Shown: piece by piece, positions 7,185-10,868 of the stretch | Position numbering within the stretch: position 1 is the first letter of the stretch | Layout of the letters: each line of letters begins with the position of its first letter | Origin: Flavobacterium sp. | Lineage (GTDB): Bacteria; Bacteroidota; Bacteroidia; Flavobacteriales; Flavobacteriaceae | Direction of reading: 5' to 3' | Length of the DNA: 10,868 nt | NCBI GenBank assembly: GCA_030151565.1 | Contig: JASLDM010000085.1 | Span: forward strand, 1-10,868 | Position numbers and translations under genes: made by a program | The notes under the pieces: generated by a model | Seen by the model: only the letters and a program-made list of their open reading frames with translations | Database searches by the model: none | Told to the model about the DNA's origin: nothing

Positions 7185-8339
7185 TTATTTTAGTCGTTGC
7201 ACAATAAAAAGTACCAATGCCAAAAAAGCCATAGCAATTCCACCAATACAAACACCTGCCCAACCAAAATAACCCCACATCGCTAATCCAAAAGCCGAGC
7301 CAAAGGCAGTTCCCATAAAACTAAATGCCATAAAGACAGTATTTAATCTGTTTCTAGCTTCTGGCAATAATGAATAAATACGTGTTTGATTTGAAACATG
7401 CACCACCTGTAACCCCAAATCTAAAAAAACAATACCAATAATCATCCCAATCACAGATGTTGCAGAAAAATAAAATATAACAAAACTTAACAACAACATC
7501 AAGATCCCTATTAAGATTAGTCGCCCTGAATCTCCTCTTCCACCCATTTTTCCCACCAAAGGTGCAGCAAAAGCTCCGCAAGCTCCCACTAGTCCAAATA
7601 ATCCAATTGTAGCACTATCAAAGGAAAAAGGGCTAGACGACAACAACAAAACCATTGTAGTCCAAAAAGCACCAAATTGAGCAAATGCAAGACTATTTAT
7701 CAAACTTGCTTGCCTTAAAACAGACTGCTCTTTCATCAGCACAAACAACGATCGGTACAATGCCTTATAACTCCCTGCAAAACTAGGTTGATTTAAAGGG
7801 AGTCGTAAACTCATTAAAACAACCAGAATTAATCCAATTCCTGCTGCTATCCAAAACATTTCTCTCCATCCCAACCAAGCGCCTATAAACCCACTTACAG
7901 TTCTAGAAATCAAGATCCCTATAAGCAATCCACTCATAACAGTTCCTATAACCTTTCCACGCTGTTCTTCATCAGACAAAGCAACAGCCATAGGCAATAC
8001 GAGTTGCGGAACTATAGAGGTAAATCCAATTAAGAAAAAAGCAATTTGTAAAATTAAAAAACTTTGTGCAACAGCTGCTAAAACCAAAGCGAGCACCGCT
8101 AAAAAACTAGTAAAAAGAATCTGTTTCTTTCGCTCTAACTTATCTCCCAATGGAATTAATAAAAACAAACCAATAGCATATCCTGCTTGAGCCAAATACG
8201 TTGTTCGCCCTGCCATTGATTCTGGAATTCCAAAATCCTCTGCCATCAAAACAATCAATGGCTGCCCATAATATAAATTAGCAACTATCAGTCCCGTGAC
8301 TGCTGCCATAAAAAAAACATCTGCTTTTGCTATACCCAT
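7185..8339 (-). CDS. MFS transporter, DHA1-like (drug:H+ antiporter type)
   Basis: This is a 384-residue inner-membrane protein with about twelve hydrophobic segments, the size of a 12-helix major facilitator exporter. The loop between helices 2 and 3 has the MFS motif A in the form LGDKLERKK (64-72). The first helix ends in NLYYGQPL, and helix 5 carries an unusual buried SRTVSG (145-150), followed by WLGWREMFW. These features are typical of the family of uncharacterised bacterial DHA1 exporters annotated as multidrug or metabolite efflux pumps, and the substrate cannot be read from sequence. The start MGIAKADVFF lies directly before helix 1, and a promoter box sits only five bases upstream. 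It is divergent from the EmrE-like gene across an 87-base gap. There is no regulator gene nearby and no clear terminator after the stop. Confidence 0.88.
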   Translation of the reverse strand: MGIAKADVFFMAAVTGLIVANLYYGQPLIVLMAEDFGIPESMAGRTTYLAQAGYAIGLFLLIPLGDKLERKKQILFTSFLAVLALVLAAVAQSFLILQIAFFLIGFTSIVPQLVLPMAVALSDEEQRGKVIGTVMSGLLIGILISRTVSGFIGAWLGWREMFWIAAGIGLILVVLMSLRLPLNQPSFAGSYKALYRSLFVLMKEQSVLRQASLINSLAFAQFGAFWTTMVLLLSSSPFSFDSATIGLFGLVGACGAFAAPLVGKMGGRGDSGRLILIGILMLLLSFVIFYFSATSVIGMIIGIVFLDLGLQVVHVSNQTRIYSLLPEARNRLNTVFMAFSFMGTAFGSAFGLAMWGYFGWAGVCIGGIAMAFLALVLFIVQRLK

Positions 8340-8343
8340 ATTG

Positions 8344-8351
8344 CAAAAATA
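8344..8351 (-). promoter_or_regulatory. -7 box of the MFS gene, giving a near-leaderless mRNA
   Basis: TATTTTTG on the minus strand matches TAnnTTTG and ends five bases before the ATG at 8339. The usual offset would put the transcription start at or within a base or two of the start codon. No TTG is seen about 20 bases further upstream, so the promoter may be weak or activator-dependent. Confidence 0.42.
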
Positions 8352-8404
8352 CCTTTTTGTCAGAATTTAATTACATAAAGAAGAAACTAAATTAAGAAGA
8401 GTCG

Positions 8405-8412
8405 TATTTTTA
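8405..8412 (+). promoter_or_regulatory. Possible -7 box of the EmrE-like gene
   Basis: TATTTTTA fits TAnnTTTG except for the final base. It lies 14 bases before the ATG at 8427 and implies a leader of about ten bases. No TTG is found at the usual distance, so this is a tentative call. Confidence 0.3.
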
Positions 8413-8426
8413 CACAAAGAAGAAAA

Positions 8427-8753
8427 ATGAAAAATTACCTATTCCTACTTGTTGCTATCCTTTTAGAAACCTTAGCAACAACATCATTAAAAGCTAGTGA
8501 AGGCTTTACAAAACCATTACCGACAACCTTGACGATTTTAGGTTATATTGGTGCTTTTTATTTTCTAAGTTTAACGTTAAAAACAATTCCTTTAGGAATA
8601 TCATACGCACTTTGGTCTGGAATCGGAATTGTACTCATCACATTAGTTGGTTTTTTTATATACAAACAACGCTTAGATCTTCCTGCCATTATAGGCATTG
8701 GGTTTATTCTAATTGGTGTAATCGTTATTCAACTTTTTTCTAAATCATCCTAA
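8427..8753 (+). CDS. emrE: Small multidrug resistance (SMR) transporter, EmrE/Qac type
   Basis: This is a 108-residue four-helix inner-membrane protein that would work as an antiparallel dimer, exchanging protons for cationic drugs such as quaternary ammonium compounds. Glu14 in helix 1 is the proton/drug-binding residue and aligns without gaps with EmrE Glu14. Tyr4, Tyr40, Tyr60 and Trp63 also fall on the same numbers as the EmrE binding-site residues. KASEGFT in the first loop and QRLDLPAIIG before helix 4 are nearly identical to E. coli EmrE, which favours the Qac subgroup over the guanidinium exporters (Gdx/SugE). Length is normal (EmrE has 110 residues). It diverges from an MFS exporter gene and ends 57 bases before trmD, with only a weak hairpin between them, so some read-through is possible. 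The symbol reflects homology, and the substrate range is untested. Confidence 0.93.
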   Translation: MKNYLFLLVAILLETLATTSLKASEGFTKPLPTTLTILGYIGAFYFLSLTLKTIPLGISYALWSGIGIVLITLVGFFIYKQRLDLPAIIGIGFILIGVIVIQLFSKSS

Positions 8754-8763
8754 AACAAGCATT

Positions 8764-8794
8764 TTGCTTCCTAAAAGAAAGCGACGTAAATTTG
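8764..8794 (+). promoter_or_regulatory. Bacteroidota-type promoter of trmD
   Basis: TTG (8764-8766, in TTTTG) is followed after 20 bases by TAAATTTG (8787-8794). The start site would be near 8800, with a leader of about 11 bases before the ATG at 8811. It begins only 11 bases past the transporter stop codon. This is one of the best matches in the window. Confidence 0.68.
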
Positions 8795-8810
8795 CATCAA
8801 AATATTCATT

Positions 8811-9488
8811 ATGCGCATCGATATCATTACGGTTTTACCTGAACTTATAAAGAGTCCCTTTGAAGCTTCTATTTTAAAAAGAGCCATAGCCAAAGGTTTG
8901 GTTGAAGTACACTTTCATAATCTACGCGATTACAGCACTAATAAACATAAAAATGTAGATGACTACCAATTTGGTGGTGGTGCTGGTATGGTTATGAGTA
9001 TCGAGCCTATTGATAAATGTATTACTGAATTAAAATCACAACGCGATTATGACGAAGTAATCTACATGTCTCCAGACGGTGAAACACTTAATCAACAAAT
9101 GGCAAATAGTATGTCTTTGCTCAAAAACATCATCATCCTTTGCGGTCATTACAAAGGAGTTGACCAACGTGTGCGCGACCATTTCATCACTCGCGAAATC
9201 TCTATTGGTGACTATGTCCTTTCTGGGGGGGAATTAGGTGCAGCTATACTTTGCGATACTCTTATTCGTTTAATTCCTGGTGTTTTAAGCAACGAGACTT
9301 CTGCATTAACAGATAGTTTTCAAGATAATTTATTAGCCCCACCTATCTACACCAGACCTGCGGAATACAAAGGATGGAAAGTACCTGATATCCTATTGAG
9401 TGGCAACTTTCCTGAAATTGAGAAATGGAGAGAACAAAAAGCTTTAGAGCACACACAAAACCGTCGTCCAGATTTATTGGAGTCATAA
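8811..9488 (+). CDS. trmD: tRNA (guanine37-N1)-methyltransferase
   Basis: TrmD methylates G37 next to the anticodon using S-adenosylmethionine and so prevents +1 frameshifting. It belongs to the SPOUT class with a knotted SAM site and works as a dimer. The protein has 225 residues, slightly shorter than E. coli TrmD (255). Recognisable blocks are YQFGGGAGMVM (52-62), MSPDG (86-90), LCGHYKGVDQRV (110-121) and EISIGDYVLSGGELGA (129-144) from the knot. Arg153 and the catalytic Asp168 (in TDSF) follow, then YTRPAEYKGWKVP and LLSGNF. The start MRIDIITVLPEL matches the family N-terminus. In many bacteria trmD sits between rimM and rplS. Here only rplS follows, 243 bases downstream, and rpsP and rimM are absent from the window. 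Confidence 0.97.
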   Translation: MRIDIITVLPELIKSPFEASILKRAIAKGLVEVHFHNLRDYSTNKHKNVDDYQFGGGAGMVMSIEPIDKCITELKSQRDYDEVIYMSPDGETLNQQMANSMSLLKNIIILCGHYKGVDQRVRDHFITREISIGDYVLSGGELGAAILCDTLIRLIPGVLSNETSALTDSFQDNLLAPPIYTRPAEYKGWKVPDILLSGNFPEIEKWREQKALEHTQNRRPDLLES

Positions 9489-9653
9489 TTAACAACTAAT
9501 ACAACCTAGTTAATCGTCCTATTCAACGATCTCTTTCTGATTTAAAAAAGGTCAAAAAAGACTTACTAAAACGACATATACACCTAGTTTTCAAGACACA
9601 AACCACTTGAAACATATTATTGAAATTATTTTATATATTATAGGAATATTTTA
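9489..9653 (+). other. Non-coding gap between trmD and the rplS promoter
   Basis: No convincing gene or terminator is seen in these 165 bases. The stretch is AT-rich with stops in all frames. ACCTAGTT occurs twice (9504-9511 and 9582-9589), and a weak five-bp stem (9494-9498 with 9507-9511) lacks a T run. The right-hand end carries the first copy of the AT-rich direct repeat described separately. Confidence 0.5.
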
Positions 9654-9659
9654 TATATT
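9627..9659 (+). repeat. Tandem 13-base AT-rich direct repeat at the rplS promoter
   Basis: TATTTTATATATT occurs at 9627-9639 and again at 9647-9659, a 20-base period. The second copy contains most of the -7 box TATATTTG. The first copy occupies the place where a -33 TTG would be expected. It could be chance in AT-rich DNA, an UP-like element or a duplicated core promoter. Confidence 0.55.
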
Positions 9660-9661
9660 TG
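9654..9661 (+). promoter_or_regulatory. -7 box of rplS
   Basis: TATATTTG is a perfect TAnnTTTG. The start site would be near 9667 and the leader about 65 bases long. No TTG is present 17-23 bases upstream, where TATTTTATATATT lies instead. Confidence 0.55.
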
Positions 9662-9731
9662 CAACCACTTTAAACCAACCTCTGGCGAAACCCGTGTATG
9701 TTGCTTTGAATAAACATTTATACTTTATACA
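9662..9731 (+). promoter_or_regulatory. rplS 5' leader, possible ribosomal-protein autoregulatory element
   Basis: Among the genes with a placeable start site here, this leader is the longest. It can fold into an imperfect hairpin just before the start codon. GTGTATGTT (9694-9702) pairs with AACAT (9713-9717) and ATAC (9720-9723), with a two-base bulge. The upstream part, CTCTGGCGAAACCCG (9680-9694), is more GC-rich than its surroundings and could be a bL19-binding element. Ribosomal-protein leaders that bind their own product are known, and I recall candidates upstream of flavobacterial rplS but cannot confirm that this matches one. Confidence 0.4.
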
Positions 9732-10082
9732 ATGGCAGATTTAGTTAAATTCGTACAAGACGAATTCGTAACAAAAAAAGATTTCCCTAAATTCAACGCA
9801 GGAGATACAATCACTGTGTACTACGAAATTAAAGAGGGAGACAAAAAAAGAACTCAGTTCTTCAAAGGAGTTGTAATCCAAAGAAGAGGTGCTGGTCTTA
9901 CTGAAACATTCACTATTCGTAAAATGTCTGGAAATGTAGGTGTAGAGCGTATCTTCCCTGTAAACATGCCAGCTTTAGAGAAAATCGAAGTGAACCAAAG
10001 AGGTAAAGTTCGTAGAGCTCGTATCTTCTACTTTAGAGAACTTACTGGTAAAAAAGCAAAAATCAAAGAAAGAAGAAGATAA
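9732..10082 (+). CDS. rplS: 50S ribosomal protein L19 (bL19)
   Basis: This is a structural protein of the large ribosomal subunit, located at the 30S-50S interface. It is 116 residues, the usual length (115 in E. coli). The family core is plain: FNAGDTITVYYEIKEG, then RTQFFKGVVIQRRGAG, TFTIRKMSGNVGVERIFPV and RGKVRRARIFYFRELTGKKAKIKER. It is highly basic at the C-terminus, as expected for rRNA binding. The start ATG follows a short hairpin with no Shine-Dalgarno sequence, which is normal in this phylum. It comes after trmD in the common order but is probably transcribed mainly from its own promoter, and it ends at a strong bidirectional terminator. Confidence 0.98.
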   Translation: MADLVKFVQDEFVTKKDFPKFNAGDTITVYYEIKEGDKKRTQFFKGVVIQRRGAGLTETFTIRKMSGNVGVERIFPVNMPALEKIEVNQRGKVRRARIFYFRELTGKKAKIKERRR

Positions 10083-10101
10083 TTCTATTTCTGAGAGAAA
10101 T

Positions 10102-10135
10102 AAAAAAGAGATTGTCAATGACAATCTCTTTTTTT
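10102..10135. terminator. Bidirectional terminator between rplS and the thioredoxin-like gene
   Basis: A 15-bp perfect stem pairs 10102-10116 with 10120-10134 around a three-base loop (core GAGATTGTC / GACAATCTC). It has an A run on the left and a T run on the right, so it works in both directions. It lies 19 bases past the rplS stop and 24 bases past the stop of the converging gene. Confidence 0.93.
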
Positions 10136-10159
10136 ATACACAAGTTACAGATTAAAATA

Positions 10160-10723
10160 CTACTGCAACAAATCATCTAAAGTTTTGCGAAAAGAAGCAC
10201 TATTCCAATCTGCAGCACGAAACTTCTTAACAACAATATTCCCTTTTTTATCAATCACATATGAAGAAGGCAACACATTTGAATCCATTGAAGCGGGAGG
10301 ATTATTTAACGGATAATATACAGGTAAGGTATATCCGTGCTTTTCTTTAAAAGCTTTTACTCGATCGACTTTATCTGTTGTCGCAAAAATAAAAACAACC
10401 TTCTCTTTATAATCATTATATAATTCCTGAAAACTAGGCTTTTCCGCAATACAAGGCGGACACCATGTAGCCCAGTAATTTACAATAACTACCTTACCTT
10501 CGAAATCAGAAAAAGAGATACTTTCTCCCGATTCATTTTGCAACATCCAATTAGACGCCAAAGCAGGTTCTTGATTTTCAACACGCTCAACACTCGGACT
10601 CATCGCTACCAACCTATTCAACCATACCTTCAATCCTGTCCCAAGTGGCGTAAACATAATCACAGCCAAAACAGCTATGAAAACAATATTTGAAATCCAG
10701 CTTTTTTTCTTTTTCTTTTCCAT
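10160..10723 (-). CDS. Membrane-anchored thiol-disulfide oxidoreductase, TlpA/ResA-like
   Basis: This is a 187-residue thioredoxin-fold protein with a lysine-rich start (EKKKKKSW) and one membrane helix at about residues 9-28, which places the thioredoxin domain in the periplasm. The redox motif WATWCPPC ends at Cys88 and Cys91, and the cis-proline is Pro152 in LPSSYVID. The block FSDFEGKVVIVNYWATWC is typical of the AhpC/TSA-Redoxin group that includes TlpA and ResA, which reduce or oxidise cysteines in exported proteins, often apocytochromes c. No cytochrome biogenesis gene is nearby, so the partner is unknown. The frame extends upstream to an ATG at 10756. I prefer 10723 because it places the positive charges right before the helix, and the likely promoter box (10743-10750) would lie inside the longer version. 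Confidence 0.88.
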   Translation of the reverse strand: MEKKKKKSWISNIVFIAVLAVIMFTPLGTGLKVWLNRLVAMSPSVERVENQEPALASNWMLQNESGESISFSDFEGKVVIVNYWATWCPPCIAEKPSFQELYNDYKEKVVFIFATTDKVDRVKAFKEKHGYTLPVYYPLNNPPASMDSNVLPSSYVIDKKGNIVVKKFRAADWNSASFRKTLDDLLQ

Positions 10724-10742
10724 AATTACTTTTGATAAAAGA

Positions 10743-10750
10743 CTAATATA
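10743..10750 (-). promoter_or_regulatory. Possible -7 box of the thioredoxin-like gene
   Basis: TATATTAG on the minus strand differs from TAnnTTTG at one base and lies 19 bases before the ATG at 10723. No clear TTG is found upstream. Its position between the upstream terminator and the gene supports the call and helps to choose the start. Confidence 0.35.
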
Positions 10751-10757
10751 AAGCAAT

Positions 10758-10790
10758 AAAAAAGAGTAACCGAAAACAGCTACTCTTTTT
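10758..10790 (-). terminator. Rho-independent terminator of a gene entering from the right edge
   Basis: On the minus strand GAGTAGCTG (10785-10777) pairs with CGGTTACTC (10772-10764) around a four-base UUUU loop, using two G-U pairs, and a run of six U follows (10763-10758). On the plus strand the same positions give A-C mismatches, so the hairpin is built for leftward transcription. Confidence 0.8.
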
Positions 10791-10826
10791 AATATATTTT
10801 TATCTTTTCTATTTTATAAGATGTTA

Positions 10827-10868
10827 TCAATCTTTAAACATATCTTCAAAATCAACAACCTCTTTACC
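10827..10868 (-). CDS. C-terminal tail of an unidentified protein (partial)
   Basis: Read leftward from the right edge, 13 codons give an acidic tail, GKEVVDFEDMFKD, before a TGA at 10829-10827. A terminator begins 36 bases later, as would be expected for a gene end. Of the other two minus-strand frames, one has early stops and the other is open but has unlikely composition. The piece is too short to name a family. Confidence 0.4.
   Translation of the reverse strand, partial: GKEVVDFEDMFKD

Noticed and set aside
7354..7581. A 75-codon frame on the same strand inside the MFS gene.
   Set aside because: It is an alternative frame of a membrane protein gene, and its Cys/Phe-rich product is typical of an out-of-frame reading.
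8756..8770. A small AAGC/GCTT hairpin after the EmrE-like gene as a terminator.
   Set aside because: It has only four base pairs and no T run, and it overlaps the TTG of the trmD promoter.
9225..9231. A run of seven G in trmD, unusual in this AT-rich DNA and a conceivable slippage site.
   Set aside because: It encodes the conserved SGGE of the TrmD knot. Phase variation of an essential-type gene is unlikely, and the tract is short for a contingency locus.
9504..9589. Two copies of ACCTAGTT in the trmD-rplS gap, considered as a regulator site pair.
   Set aside because: They are eight bases long and 78 bases apart, and neither copy is palindromic beyond the central CTAG. This is compatible with chance.
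1..10868. CRISPR arrays, tRNA genes, insertion sequences, phage or defence genes.
   Set aside because: No regularly spaced repeats, cloverleaf sequences, transposase motifs or terminal inverted repeats were seen. The genes are conserved housekeeping and transporter families.

Overview
The window is an AT-rich stretch of core chromosome from a member of the Bacteroidota, most likely the family Flavobacteriaceae (a Flavobacterium- or Myroides-like organism). The evidence is a SecD protein typical of the flavobacterial SecDF fusion, promoters of the Bacteroidota type (TTG about 20 bases upstream of TAnnTTTG), the absence of clear Shine-Dalgarno sequences, the order gyrB-mdh-secDF, and a cyclophilin-FKBP fusion protein. 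The genus is inference from protein style, not from a search.

Layout. Positions 1-7106 carry five genes, all on the minus strand: secDF (cut by the left edge), mdh, gyrB, a serine racemase/threonine dehydratase-like PLP enzyme, and a cyclophilin-FKBP double peptidyl-prolyl isomerase. A minus-strand MFS exporter gene (7185-8339) follows, back to back with a plus-strand EmrE-type small multidrug transporter gene (8427-8753). Next come trmD (8811-9488) and rplS (9732-10082) on the plus strand, the familiar tRNA-methylation and ribosome pair. rplS converges on a membrane-anchored TlpA/ResA-type thioredoxin gene (10160-10723, minus). The last 42 bases appear to hold the tail of another minus-strand gene.

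Transcription. Most genes look like single transcription units. Rho-independent hairpins follow mdh, gyrB, the PLP enzyme, the isomerase, rplS/thioredoxin (shared, bidirectional) and the gene entering from the right edge. TAnnTTTG-like boxes can be placed upstream of secDF, mdh, gyrB, the isomerase, both transporters, trmD, rplS and the thioredoxin gene, with varying quality. The PLP enzyme gene has no visible promoter. trmD and rplS are adjacent, but a 243-base gap with its own promoter and a 70-base leader separates them.

Functional content. The genes are housekeeping functions: protein export (SecDF), central carbon metabolism (Mdh), DNA supercoiling (GyrB), amino-acid catabolism or racemisation, protein folding, tRNA m1G37 modification, ribosomal protein bL19 and cell-envelope thiol chemistry, plus a divergent pair of drug-efflux-type transporters. 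I see no CRISPR array, insertion sequence, phage gene, tRNA or rRNA, and no convincing new multi-gene system. The points most worth following are the dual-family isomerase, the rplS leader with its tandem AT-rich repeat, the metal-site signature in the PLP enzyme, and the promoter architecture, including a near-leaderless transporter mRNA.
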